A stretch of 64,000 nucleotides of DNA from Orientallactaga sibirica. Taxonomy: Eukaryota; Chordata; Mammalia; Rodentia; Dipodidae. The translations under genes and the position numbers were made by a program. Position 1 is the first letter of the stretch, and each line of letters starts with the position of its first letter. The stretch covers positions 12,455,501 to 12,519,500 of the forward strand of contig JAEOAD010000015.1 in assembly GCA_036365145.1 (NCBI GenBank), read 5' to 3'. The notes under the pieces were generated by a model. It was not told the origin of the DNA, did not search any database, and saw only the letters and a program-made list of their open reading frames with translations. Below are positions 36,026 to 47,269 of the stretch, piece after piece.

Positions 36026-36450
36026 TCTGTTATTGTTTGGTTATGAAATATTATCCCAAAGGCTCATGTGTTTTAGCCTCAGTCCCTAGTGGACAGTGTT
36101 AATGAGAAGTGACTAGATCATGAGGTGTTAGCATTGTCAATGGGTTGATCCACTAATGAGTTCAAAATGAGATAGCTAATTAGAGGAAGTAGGTTGCTAG
36201 GGTCATGACTTTGAAAGGTATGTGTTGTCTAAGGCCTCTTTATCTCTTGCATGCTCCTTTTCCTACCTGGCTACCATTAGGTAGGCACCTTTTTCCTAGC
36301 ACATTTTCTGCTCCCTTTATGAAGATCCATCTCACTACATCCCAGAAACAATGGTAACCAAGTGACCATGAGCTGCAACTTATGAAACTGTGAGCCAAAA
36401 TTCGTTTCATCCTTTCCATTAGTTTTCTCAGTAATGTGCATCACACACTA
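36026..36450 (+). mobile_element. old MaLR LTR (MLT1/MST-like)
   Basis: 'tgtttggttatgaaatattatccc', 'gactagatcatgaggtgttagc', 'gatccatctcactacatccc', 'gaaactgtgagccaaaattcg' and 'cattagttttctcagtaatg' follow MaLR LTR order in sense. Confidence 0.7.
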
Positions 36451-36759
36451 TGATGTTCCTTAGAAAATATATGGGAATGCTTTAAAGAGCATTTAAATAT
36501 GATATATGTAAACCAACTTCAAATGGTTCATAAAAATCACAATGTGTACATATATCTATGCATTCATGTGTCATATGTACACATGTATGTGTCACATATG
36601 AACATGCATATGCATTCATGTGTCAAAAGACATTGTGTTACAATTATGTATAAAAGGTTAAAAACCTGGTAAATCTTGACAAATATCAGTAGGACTGTTC
36701 AGTACTATTTTTGAAATTTTTCTGTAGCTTGAATTTATTGCAAAATTAAGCAATCTTTC

Positions 36760-37620
36760 CTGCCACCTCTTCTGCAATGTTCCCTGAGCCTTTTGTGAGT
36801 GTGCTACAAGTCTACTTTCATGTTGAGCTCTCAGCATCTTCTGGATTTCTGCTTTGATATGTTTTGAGTGTTCTCAGTATCTATCACCATCACCCTGGCA
36901 CAAGTTGTCAGGCTCTCATGAGAGCAGCACTCATGCTTAATTTACCATTTCCTCAGTGGTGTCACCTGGACCCGGGCTGATGTGCAACAGGTGGACCATC
37001 TGATGACAGGGAGGGAGGGAATCGATATCATTTCTTGTCAGTTCATGGATTTTGGTTCTCCCTGATTATTCCTGCCTTCTGTAAGAAAGAACACATATTC
37101 TCCAACTGAAAGTGAGAGCAATATGGATTAAAGGGGATAAACATTGTTAATTAAGAATTATTATGATGGTTGTAGCCAATCATTTTGGCCAAAAACTAGT
37201 GGAAGCTTCTGTCTGGAGTCTATAACCATCATCTCCATAGGATTCTGAACTTGGTTTCCAATACAACTATGAGTTCTTTCCCACTGAGCAGACCTCTTAT
37301 CCAATCAGGAAAGCCAGGTTTACCAGCATAGGCTGAGTGCCACTCTTACCAGGTATGTACATATAGTCTGGCTTGTTGATTTTGTATATGTAGGGTCCCC
37401 TGCTTGTTCACAATGTCTGTGGCCATTATCCCCCATCAGCTCATAGTGTGAAGCAGTGTGCAGAGGCACCCCACCCCAGTGACTGCTGCATTCATAACAC
37501 ATAACCCCAGGGTGAATACAGTAACCACAATGAGGAAGGCCCTCAAGTGGAATGGGGTGAGGAAGAGGGGGTATAATAGGATACCACAGAGGGAATGGAA
37601 CAAACACATGATTTGTCCAT
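36760..37620 (-). mobile_element. L1 3' UTR, antisense
   Basis: Read on the minus strand: 'ctggctttcctgattggataag', 'caggaataatcagggagaacc', then 'aaggctcagggaacattgcag' and 'agaggtggcagg'. The same block order occurs at 2046-2954. Frames of 95 and 64 codons lie in it and are not genes. Confidence 0.75.
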
Positions 37621-37629
37621 AAGAGAACA

Positions 37630-38310
37630 TTTCTAATTAATAATATTTTTAATCTTCAAAAATGTAAATCTGTGTTTACAATTTGTATAATTATACCAGT
37701 AATAGTTATTCTTTTAATTATAACATGGTAATTCAGCAAGAAACTAAGATTCCATTTTGAAAAAAAAATGAATTAAGTATGCATATGCTATAGGTAATTC
37801 ACTACAACAGGGAGGACAGATTCCAGATACTGTCTACATCAGTGTGCCTCTTGTTTTTGGAAATAGAGTTTTATTGAAACCCACACACAAATTAAATAAT
37901 AAACAAATCCATAGTAGTTGCATAAGCAAGTTTCATGGTTACTTTATTTAGCCATATGTCAACAAGCTAAACAAGTTCAAGTGGCACCTGAGCACTGAGG
38001 CACTTCTCTAAGAACATAATACAAATGAGTGTGTTCATGCCTCAGTTTCATGCCATAAAGATCCCCAGATTAGAGAGTTGGCTTGATAACTATGAGGCTA
38101 CATGTCTAGTAGGGTTTTGGTGACATCAAGGGTAGCCCAGACAGTCTGAAGAAAAGGACCATCAATCATATTACTCCAAGATACCTGAGGCCAGATAGCC
38201 CCTTCCCCTGATGGTCCTAATGAGGTGTGGCCTTTGTGATCATCAGAATCTAGCAAAATGAGAGGAACGGTGCTAGATTCTTGGCCTTAGATTCAGACAC
38301 ATCACAAAAG
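37630..38310. other. mostly unannotated sequence
   Basis: Segment 37858-37970 ('gagttttattgaaacccacac') may be a remnant of an old hAT-type DNA transposon. The rest is featureless. Confidence 0.35.
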
Positions 38311-38318
38311 GCAATACA

Positions 38319-38794
38319 TGGCTGGGCAGGTGGCTCAATAGTTAAAGATATTGCTTGCAAGCCTGCTTACCTGAGTTCAATCCTCCCCAACATGCACAGA
38401 AAGCCAGCTGCAAAATGGTGCACATGAAAAAAATAATAATAATAAAAATTACCTAAAAAGCAGGGCATGGTGGCGCATGCCTTTAGTCCCAGCACTCTGG
38501 AGGCAGAGGTAGGAGGATCACCATGAGTTCAAGGCCACCCTGAGACTACATAGTGAATTCCAGGTCAGCCTGAACTAGAGTGAAACCCTACCTCTAAAAA
38601 AAAAAAAAAAAAGAAAAAAGGTGCACATGTATAGGATCCCAATAAACCTACAGCAATAGTAAGCAGAACCCAGAGAATCTTGAAGCTAACAGGCCAGGTA
38701 ATCTGGTGCAAACAGCAATAAACAAGGTAGAAGTATAGGACAGACACCTTGAGGTTGTCTTCTAACCTCCTTGTGTTCCATGACACATACATGT

Positions 38795-38830
<36 letters not shown>
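38319..38830 (+). mobile_element. B4/RSINE1-type SINE, split by a B1
   Basis: The 5' part (38319-38426) is 'tggctgggcaggtggctcaatag...cctgagttcaatcctcccc'. The 3' part (from 38620) is 'caggccaggtaatctggtgc...cttgaggttgtcttctaacctcc' and ends in a CA run at 38796-38829. The two halves join at the duplicated 'ggtgcacatg'. Confidence 0.8.
38427..38619 (+). mobile_element. B1 SINE with extra A-rich 5' leader
   Basis: The B1 body begins at 38460 ('gcagggcatggtggcgcatgc') and ends in an A-run. The target duplication 'ggtgcacatg' (38417-38426 and 38620-38629) also encloses 33 bp of A/T-rich sequence (38427-38459) ahead of the B1 start. Confidence 0.9.
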
Positions 38831-38832
<2 letters not shown>

Positions 38833-39039
38833 ATGCACATGTACATGAAAATAAAAAAGAAATGACATGACAGATAAACCCACTCATTTTATATATTATG
38901 ATTCCTAATTTTAACAATTCCTAGATGGTTCACAAAGTATATTTAATACTTTGAAATTTGTAGCATTTTTAGCATCTAACTCTGTAGCAATGGTACTGTC
39001 AAAAAAACAACAAAAACAGCTTTTTGTGATGCATTTCCT
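38831..39039. other. unannotated AT-rich sequence
   Basis: Nothing recognised. Confidence 0.4.
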
Positions 39040-39240
39040 CTATAGGGACCACTATATTAAATGTTTGGTATGTATCTTATTTAACCATTAAAATGGCTTC
39101 ATAAAGTAGTTACTATTATTGTTATATTGTTATTCTCATTTTATATGAAGGTAAGTTAGGTTACTAGCTATCACAGAGATGAAATGGCAACTTAACATTT
39201 GAACACAAAGCTGATCTTAAAATCCAAGCTCTTAAATGTG
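39040..39240 (-). mobile_element. MIR-family SINE, reverse
   Basis: 'gtatgtatcttatttaaccatt', 'tagttactattattgttatattg', 'ttctcattttatatgaagg' and 'ccaagctcttaa' are antisense MIR in order. Confidence 0.7.
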
Positions 39241-39478
39241 GCATTCACCTTTGTGATCATAGAAGTATCATTCCCATTATTTATATAAAGAAATTCAGGC
39301 CCTGAATAGTTAAAGGATTTATAAAAACTGGTAAGAACCAATCCAAGACATTTGGCTCCAAGTTTGGCACAATATCCACCTCGATGCTGCAAGAAGCATA
39401 TAAAACAATGTAACATGTTCAGTCAATTGTGAAAATTTTGTGTATAAAAAGACTAGACATCATTAAGAAAAATAAAAT

Positions 39479-39821
39479 CTTAGTTCATGGATGGAGAGAT
39501 GGCTTAGCCAATAAGGTGCTTGCTTGTGAAGCTCAAGGGCCCAAGGACCCAGGTTCAATACCCCAGTACCCATGTAAACCTTAGTTCATGGATGGAGAGA
39601 TAGCTTAGCCAATAAAGTGCTTGCTTGTGAAGCTCAAGGGCCCAAGGACCTAGTTCAATACCCAGTACCCATTTAAGCCAGATGCACAAGGTGGCACATG
39701 TGTATGGAATTTATTTGCAGTGGCTGGAGGCCCTGGCACACTCATTCTCTATATCTGTCTCTTTCTCTATCTGCCTCTCTCTCAAATAAATAAATAAAAA
39801 TAAAAATATGCTTACAAAATC
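39479..39821 (+). mobile_element. SINE-B with 101-bp tandem duplication of its 5' part
   Basis: Unit 1 (39479-39579) and unit 2 (39580-39679) both start 'cttagttcatggatggagag' and differ at a few sites. The rest of the SINE follows unit 2. The 10-bp flank 'cttag(t/c)tcat' occurs before unit 1, before unit 2 and after the tail (39822-39831). Confidence 0.93.
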
Positions 39822-39859
39822 CTTAGCTCATCATGAAAGCAAACAGCAGTTGAAATTCA

Positions 39860-40440
39860 AAGGAAGGCTGTGCTACTTTGGAATTTAATTTGGCAATTTC
39901 TTAAAAAGTTGAACATTCACTTACCATTTGACCTAGCAATTTCACTACTAGGTATTTACCCATGAGAAATGAAAATATATGTACACATAAAAATCTGAAT
40001 GGGGACATTTATTGCAGGTTTATTCATAATTGCCCCCCAAACTGGAAACAGCCCAAATGTCCTTCATCTGGTAAATGGATAAACAAACAAGAACATCCAT
40101 TCAATGGAATAGTACTCAGTGATTAACTGAAATGAATAATGATGCCTGTAACAACATGGATGCATCAGAAATGCATTACTCTAAATGAAAGAAGCCATAT
40201 TCAAAAATCCACATAGTGAAGGATTCCATTTATATGACATTTTAATAAAAAGCAAAGCATACAGACATAAAACAGAACAGTGGTATCCAGGGCCTGGATG
40301 TGGAGAAAGTATATTGGCTGCAAAGAAGCAGGAGGGAGATTTTACAGGGGGTGTAAATGTTTACATCCCCAATGCTCTGGTGGTAACATTGATTGCATGC
40401 ATTTGTTGAAAAATAATGATATTTTATTGAGAAAATGGTG
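39860..40440 (+). mobile_element. ancient L1 3' end
   Basis: 'ccatttgacctagcaatttcac', 'gtttattcataattgccccc', 'aacagcccaaatgtccttc', 'aaatggataaacaaacaag', 'caatggaatagtactcag' and 'aacagaacagtggtatccaggg' match the conserved L1M 3' region. Confidence 0.85.
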
Positions 40441-41484
40441 AATTGCTATTAGATGTCAATTATGCATCAGTCAATATAACTTAATTTTTTTTTAGAAGAA
40501 CAGAATCTCTAGGAGTTGGCTGAAGAGGTAGACAACACACTTGACATTCCCATGATCCATAGGGAAAACTTTTCATGAGACATCAATATCCTAAGGATAC
40601 TCTGTCAAGATTTTGCTGGGAAATATCACCTGATTTTATTTCTCACTTGTTTTTCTTATATAATTTAGTGTTATTACCAATTGAATGTATGCTAAGTCAC
40701 TCACCTTTAGTGGGCTTTGGTTGTCTCTCTTCTTCACTTCTTTGCCCCCTCCTGTCTGGAGCTCCCTACCTCTCTCCAACTCCTTATGCTTCAAGTCTCA
40801 ACTTAGCTCTGCTCCCTAATCACCTCAGCCCACAGGAATCCATCAATTGTTCTACTTCCAGATGTTCACTCTTCTTTTGCTTCTTAACATGTGCTTTTAT
40901 TTGTGATCACCCACAGCCTGTTTCTCTGGCATAGCATACCCTCTAGTACACATTAGTAGTGGTTACCAATATCAATTTGTCTTCTTAATTCTGGATGGAA
41001 GGTAGACTTTATTTCCTAGATACCTTTTCAGTTAAGTGAAGCCATATGATGGCAGCCAAGGGACATTGAAAACTGACATATTATTCTTGTAGAACAAAGC
41101 TTAGTAAGAGAAAATATGAAATATCAATTGGCTTTCATTTCTAGTTTCTATAGGAATGGAAGTCATATACTGAAATGGCAAGATTGGGCTACTGTGAAGT
41201 CTGGAGGTGTGCTATATAGAATATAGTTTCTATAAAAGTATGTGGCTCATTTGTGTACTTTGTGTGGGGACAAAACAAAGTTCCGTTTGTTATTACAGTG
41301 TAACTTAGGCTATCCTAACTAATACAGATAGGTACTATAGACATATACATGGTAGTTTAGAGTAAAATCCCATGGAAGCCAACCAGACAAAAGGATAAGT
41401 ACATATTCCCATAATGCCAGATTTCAACACATTGTGCTAAGCATGTTAAAAGGGTTATAATAAATGTCCAATGAGCTGATGTTG
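40441..41484. other. single-copy sequence without identified features
   Basis: Frame 40575-40934 (plus, 119 codons) lies in a CT-rich, Ser/Leu-rich stretch and shows no domain. It is judged fortuitous. Confidence 0.4.
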
Positions 41485-41499
41485 CAAAACAATATTTTT

Positions 41500-41660
41500 G
41501 CCAGGTGTGGTGGCGCACACCTTTCATCCAAGTACTCAGGAGGCAGAGGTAGGAGGATTGCCATGAGTTCGAGGCTACCCTGAGACTACAGAGTGAATTC
41601 CAGGTCAGCCTGAGCTAGAGTGAGACCCTACCTGGAAAAACCAAATAATAATAATAATAA
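41500..41660 (+). mobile_element. B1 SINE with (AAT)n tail
   Basis: The complete 5' start 'gccaggtgtggtggcgcac' directly follows 'aatattttt', and the body ends 'ccaaataataataat'. The following 'aatatcttt' is the probable TSD partner of 'aatattttt' (one mismatch). Confidence 0.93.
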
Positions 41661-41667
41661 TAATATC

Positions 41668-42407
41668 TTTATTAGTTATCTATATAATGTGTATACAGCC
41701 ATGATGGTACCATCATTAGCCTTCTCCCTGTCCTCTTCCCTTGGGGATTGTGGGTCTTGCATTGTGGGGATAGCCACCAGTTATGGGGTGAGGCAATGTC
41801 TCTGTGCATAATGACCCAACTTATGGTTCTAACAATCTTTCTGCCCCTCTTCCATGAATTTCCCTAAGCCATGGTGTGTTTATTTTAGGTCTATTTCAGT
41901 GAAGAGGTCATGGGAGTCTCTGTGTCTCTGGATCTCTGGTTTGGTAGGGGTTGAGTGTTCTGTGTGTCCATCTCCTTCACCCCTGTGCTGATACCAGGTT
42001 CACCGAGAAGGCAGCACTCTTGCTCATTTCCTCAATTATTCTATGGCTTCAGCTGGTGCCCTGGCGAGGTGCAAAGGGCTGATTCTCTCCTCAGGTTCTA
42101 CATCCATCTAAAAAAGAGAAGCAAATTCTCCATCAGAGAGTGAGGTCAGTGCAAGATACATGGATAACCATTATTGTTTTAGAGAGAATTAAATAGGTGT
42201 ACGCCCTCTTGTATCCCACTATTGGTGGGATCCTGATATTGGAGAGCGAACTCATTTTTGAATATGGTTCTGACTTGTTTCTCAGTTCCAGGTATGGGTT
42301 CTGTTCCACTGAGTGGATCCATTAACCAAATCAAGAGCAGTTGGTAATCCACCATAGCTGTGTGCCACTATTTCACTTGTGTGAGCATCATATCAGGTTG
42401 ATTGCTA
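41668..42407 (-). mobile_element. L1 3' UTR, antisense, 15-bp TSD
   Basis: The minus strand reads 'gaacccatacctggaactg', then 'ggagaatttgcttctc' and 'gtaccatcatggctg' to the A-rich end, the same family as 2046-2954. A perfect 15-bp direct repeat 'caaaacaatattttt' (41485-41499 and 42408-42422) brackets this L1 plus the B1 that sits in its tail junction. Confidence 0.88.
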
Positions 42408-42489
42408 CAAAACAATATTTTTAAATTATTTAAACTTTCACTTTTTAAGAGCTCCAAAGATGTTCATAATTATTTCTTTGAGATAATTT

Positions 42490-42660
42490 AGTCAACAAAT
42501 GGAAATGGTAGCATAAAATCCTATATCCTGAAGAACATACTAAAAGGTTGACCCTGCATCAGGTGTTTGGAAAGAACACCTGAATCACCGGGGCCTGGAG
42601 AGGGTATGATGAAGACTAACTTCATTTTGGAATTAAGGAACTATCTATTAATTTGTTTTG
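42490..42660 (+). mobile_element. short L1 3' UTR fragment, sense
   Basis: 'aaaatcctatatcctgaagaac', 'aacacctgaatcaccggggcc' and 'gagagggtatgatgaag' parallel 16230-16345 of the L1 above. Confidence 0.7.
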
Positions 42661-42706
42661 ATCACATAATTAGTGTCAAGAAAACCACAAGCTACTTGAT
42701 AGCACG

Positions 42707-43066
42707 TGTAGCAAACAGCTTCAGGTTCGCTGAGATGAACTTCCACACCAGGCATGGGTATGGAGGAAGGGATATTTATTGAAGCTTACAGATCCAGGGG
42801 AAGTTCAATAATGGCAGAAGAAGCTGGCCTGCCTTCAAAGGACCAAACACAGAGAGCAAAGCCACAAGCCAAAAGCCACACAGCACAGCACACCTCAGGA
42901 ACTCCAACTAGGCACACTTTGCATATCTTTAGAATGGAATCTCAAACCCACCACCACACCTTAAGATCTGCCCAGTGACACTGCCTCCAGCCAGGTGGCT
43001 GCAGATGCAAACAACAAACTAATAAAACACTGAATATATTGGGGGCCATCCATTCAAACTACCACA
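42707..43066 (-). mobile_element. MaLR-type solo LTR, reverse
   Basis: Reverse-complement relative of the LTR at 35075: 'caggttcgctgagatgaac', 'tttattgaagcttacagatcc', 'gcacactttgcatatc' and 'attcaaactaccaca'. Likely TSD 'gcac(g/a)' at 42702-42706 and 43067-43071. Confidence 0.88.
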
Positions 43067-43209
43067 GCACACTACCCCCAGAAGTAACAGATGACAATGA
43101 TTTTAGATGACTCTTATTTTGGCTTTTATTCTTCTTATATTACTTACATATTTATCATTTGTTGTTTGTTTGAGGTGAGCATGTGAGTGTGATGTCCATG
43201 CATGGTTGT

Positions 43210-43558
43210 ATGTGTATGTATATATATGTGTGTGTGTGTGTGTGGTAAGTGTGTGTGTGCAGGTCAGCTTGCACACATGTGCATGCATAGGGAGGCAGAA
43301 GTTGATGCTGGGTGTCTTCCTCAGTTTCTCTCCACCTTATTCTCAGAGACAGGGTCTCTCACTGAATTTAGAGTTCATTGATTAGAAAGACTTGTTAGTC
43401 AGTGAGCCCCAAGGATCCCTTGTCTCTCTGCCTCTGCAGTCTTGGGATTACAGGAGCATGTCACCAAGGCCAGCATTGCCTGGGTTCTAGAGATGCAAGC
43501 TCAGGTTGTCACATTTGCTTGGCAAGCATTTTGTCCACTAAGCTATCTCTCCAGCCCT
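43210..43558 (-). mobile_element. B4-type SINE, reverse, with (TG)n
   Basis: A TG tract at 43229-43262, then 'agagacagggtctctcactgaa', 'cagtgagccccaagg', 'cttgggattacaggagc' and 'gtccactaagctatctctccagccc', which is antisense B4 order. Confidence 0.8.
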
Positions 43559-43559
43559 T

Positions 43560-44184
43560 AATGTTTCTTGAAATAATAGAAGACTATATGAAAGGAACAT
43601 TGATTAGAAATAATATGTTCTTTACACTTTCTTTTGAAACAGAGCAGGTACTTTCAAACATATTTAGAACTTATTTAGTCAAAAAGAATGCATAAAGACC
43701 TCCTTATTATACACAGCTTAACTGAAAATCACCTCATTTTGATTGGATGCAGAAAAAAGAACACTATTTCTGAATCTAAAGTAAATATTTTATTTTGCTT
43801 TATTATAGTAAGGCTTGGTTTTAAACATGTAAGTCAGTAAAATAAAAGTGAGGTCAAATAAAAAATGCACAAATGTTGAAGTTAGATAATGAAAATTAAA
43901 CTAAATTCTGACATATATGTTATGTATGAATATATGTTGCCATATATGCCATCTTATTTACTTACTCCAAAGAATTCTTTTGAGATACATATGAAATTAT
44001 ATTCAAGTCAGTATCATGTAAAATGAGTAAATTCAAGGAAAAAAATGAGGTCTACTTAACTCTTTCCTAATGACATCAATTTTCCACTGAGGCCACAAAA
44101 GAAATTTCCTTCATAACAACATTTTATTTTCTCCCTGGAGTTATGTATGGCTAACTGGTAATGTCAGATAAAAAGAAGCGTTCT
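43560..44184. other. unannotated AT-rich sequence
   Basis: Nothing recognised. Confidence 0.4.
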
Positions 44185-44405
44185 AGAGCCTGGAGATGTA
44201 GCTTAGTTGATAAAGTCTTGTTTAGCATGCAGGAGTTACTGGATTTGATTCCCAGAACTGCTTGAGTTGGGCATAGATGCGTGTAATCCTAGCCCTTGGG
44301 ATGCAGAGGCAAGAGGACAAGGAGTTCAAAGTCGTTTTTGGCTACACAGAGTTTGAAGTCATGCTGGGATACATGAACCCTGTCTGCAAAGCAAGCTAAC
44401 AAACG
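44185..44405 (+). mobile_element. ID_B1 (B4A-like) fusion SINE
   Basis: A tRNA/ID-like head ('gagcctggagatgtagcttag...gattcccagaac') is fused to a B1-like body ('gttgggcatagatgcgtgtaatcctagcc...tacatgaaccctgtctg'). Confidence 0.8.
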
Positions 44406-45680
44406 GAGAGCCTTTCAGTGTGTCTACCCATCAGCACATTTTCTTCTCCGCTAAGTGCTGCCGACTTGCTGCCCTTGTCAGCTCTTCTCCCACTGACGGG
44501 TTCCGCAGTTCCTGCTTTTCACTCTCACTCTGGTGTCATCTGCACCCCTGATCTAGCTCCTTCTCTCAGGTCCACGTGGGTTTTCATCAGCTACACAGGA
44601 AGCCAGGTGGGAAGAGCCTTGTGAGTGACAGAACACAAAGGACTACGCTGACCTGGTGGAGGTGAAGAGAGACGGGAAGGAAACACAGAGTGGATGCTGA
44701 TGGCCCGGTAGGCGGAGGTGGGGAGTGGTGGAGCTGGTCTGGATAATGTCCACGGTGTCCCCATGCTCTACACACGGGAGGACTTTTTCCTTTGCTTCTG
44801 GTGGGAAACTTTTCTTAGGCTCACTCTTCACTCAGCAAATCATTTTCTGAAGCATTTGAAATTTCAATGATTGGCTCCGGGATTCTGCCATTACTGCCTA
44901 CTTCAGTAGCTGCTTCTGCACCATACTGGGGCTCCCTTTTAAGTGGCTGGCAAGGCTTTCATGATACAAATTAGGACCAGAAAAATCAGTTTTAAATCAT
45001 GGCTAAGAAAAGCAATGAGCAGACCCTGAGGCCCGCTTTGGGAAAGGCTCTGGCAGACAGGGAGGGAAGATGGCACAACACTACTCAGTTGCTCCTCTGT
45101 TCCCTTGCCCACCGAAGCACAGCTACCGGCTTGTTTTCAGTGACTCTGCTCCTAACTTGATGGCAGCATCCTTGTGTTTTAGCAAGCTCAGGTGAGTGAT
45201 GCAGGTGGACAGGGGCACTGGAAATACTAGCATCCTGATTGCCTTCTTTATAGATGTTCTGTTCATATGAGCTGAAGGGTACCCAGTTTAGGTTCTGAAA
45301 ACTCATTATATGGATTTGTGTTCCTATTTGAAAACTCCGTATTATGTTCTGGAGTAAAAAGGCACGTGGGGGAGTCACTGCTGGGGCAAACCCATCCTGT
45401 AAGTTTTAATGGAGACAGTGACCTTGTCTGTAAAGAAATCCAGCATGCCTCAGCCTGACATGGCCCATCAGTCACAAAAAATGTGACACAAAAAGCAGCA
45501 GTTGGGGAGGCCATGGCTGCACAGCAGCAGCTTCCTCCCCTGCTCTTGCTTGGCCCTGTGCTCTGAGCCGCACACAAATCCACAGCTCCGTTTTCCTTTC
45601 TTGGCCTTGGGCCCCTTCTTTCCGGCACTCTGTTTCAAAAACATCACAAGCCATGCAGGTGGTTTGCGTTGCACCACAGC
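44396..45680 (-). pseudogene. decayed coding-like tract, parent unknown
   Basis: GC-richer than its surroundings. Minus-strand frames change repeatedly, but several stretches have natural protein composition: FTPEHNTEFSNRN (45263-45361), ISSAPVHLHHSPELAK (45130-45260), GPNLYHESLASHLKGSP (44913-44995), IPEPIIEISNASENDLL (44824-44937), KSEPKKSFPPEAKEKVLP (44700-44835) and ADKGSKSAALSGEEN, ending at a stop near 44396. The continuity without intron-like gaps suggests an old processed copy of a Ser/Pro-rich protein. No poly-A or TSD was found, I cannot name the parent, and biased composition could mimic this. Confidence 0.35.
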
Positions 45681-45689
45681 TCGTATTCT

Positions 45690-46054
45690 TGACAGATTCT
45701 ACATCTGCACATTAATACTCCTCCATACCTCCAGCTCGAAGCTTTCCCAGACACACTGGCCAAAGAGCCCCAGAAGCAACACATTATAGGGACTCAGTAC
45801 ACAGAAATTCTTTCCCGGGTCTGAGGGTTGGGAGGTCATGGTGTTTTAAACAAGAGAAGCTTCATGGTCATTTGGCTCTGAATTTCAAGGCTTATGACTA
45901 CATTAATAAAACCCACCCTCTTTCCCAGTAGTGAACGTACTCTCAAGGCAGGCCTGTGAGCTACTCCAAGTGACTATAAGCACAAGTTGTCACCATTGTC
46001 ATAATTACAATCACATAATACTAGTAGAATCAACCAGCCAGTAACAATAATAAC
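45690..46054. other. unannotated sequence
   Basis: Nothing recognised. Confidence 0.4.
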
Positions 46055-46250
46055 AAACATTTGTTGAGTCCTTCTCATCTGTAAGACATTGTTTAGATTA
46101 AACAGTATCTCCCTCCTTCTCAAAAATCACTCAGGGTGGGTGATGATTTACACAATTTACAAATAAGAAAACTAACTAAAAATATGTACTCTGACAAAGG
46201 CTGTGCAGTTGATTTAATGGCAGAGCAGGGAACTGATTCAAGATGATGAA
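46055..46250 (-). mobile_element. MIR-family SINE, reverse
   Basis: 'tgttgagtccttctcatctg', 'caatttacaaataagaaaactaac', 'atggcagagcagggaactgattcaag' and 'caagctcaatctagctac' follow antisense MIR. Confidence 0.7.
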
Positions 46251-46259
46251 TTCCCAAGC

Positions 46260-47174
46260 TCAATCTAGCTACTTCATGTAATCATGCAGCAATTAAAAAA
46301 AATAAAAACATGGGGGGTGGTCAGTGACAAAGAGACTAAGAGGCTTAATAGCAAACTATTCTGTAGTTGGTTTCTGCACATCTAACTTCTAAGGAGACAT
46401 TGGAACACTTTGCTGGGTAGAAGTATCATTTTCCCATTTTACTACTCTACAATTGAAAAGAATGAGGTGCAGTGGTTTGTACTGAATGAAAAATTAGCTT
46501 CCCAGATTTAACAAGATATAAAGAAAGGAGGAGCAAATCATCTCCCAAGAAGTCTGGAAAGAAGAGAATAATGTTTTCCCTATGGATCCTGAATAGATGA
46601 GTAGAATGATTCTCAAATAAATCAGAGCTTTGGAGATAGCAGCCAATAAAAAGAAACAGTGCAGATGCAGCCCCTTGAGTGTCCATTTCCTCCCTTTCTT
46701 ATGAAATAACATGAATTGTGAGTAGCACCATAGACATATCTACATTGACTCCAACATGTTATTTCTTTAAACCTAGAATTTTTATTTGGGGACTCACTGA
46801 GAAATTTGGCACTTGTAAAAAGTATCAGGATAGAGATGGGGAGAAGTTCAGGAAATATGGTGGGTCAAGACAGGGTTCAAGCTTTCCATTGAGGCTGACA
46901 TCAAGTTGGATGGGAATTAGTGGGGCCAAGGGGAGCCCTGTTGATTGCCTGCTGGAGAAAAGTGACAGAGAGCCTGAGCCAGAGGGTGTCTTGAGAAGAG
47001 GGGGCTGGAGGGCTGCCGAGGTCCAAAGTGCATGACTAACACATGACTTATGGAAAGCCTGACAGTTCTGACCTCAGAATCACACTGGAACTGACCACAG
47101 CCCCTGGGCTCCATCTCCTAACCTGAGGAGAGTCCCCTCCCATTCTCCTGGTGTGATTATTGTAGAACAATATC
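46260..47174. other. single-copy sequence, GC-richer at the end
   Basis: Frame 46718-47035 (plus, 105 codons) overlaps a purine-rich tract. It has no domain, and the minus strand is also open there, so I do not call a gene. Confidence 0.35.
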
Positions 47175-47265
47175 TATGGTTCTCAACCACAAGGACAGTT
47201 CTGGGAACATTCTCAAAACACATATCTTCAGTCCCCTCCACTTGATTAGCTAGTTCTCATTCCAC
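47175..47265. mobile_element. possible MER5-type hAT remnant
   Basis: 'tatggttctcaaccacaagg', 'ttctgggaacattctcaaaac' and 'agtcccctccacttgatt' recall the 'cagtggttctcaa...ctgggga' pattern of MER5 nonautonomous hAT elements. Confidence 0.45.
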
Positions 47266-47269
47266 CAAC

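Noticed and set aside
39479..39679. Repeated 101-bp units as a repeat-spacer array
   Set aside because: Only two units, both part of a SINE; explained by a tandem duplication.
41485..42422. A single chimeric L1-B1 insertion event
   Set aside because: The inner 'aatattttt'/'aatatcttt' pair gives a simpler two-step explanation; kept only as an alternative.
46718..47035. 105-codon plus-strand frame as an exon
   Set aside because: Purine-rich tract, no flanking splice sites of quality, no recognisable domain, and the opposite strand is open as well.
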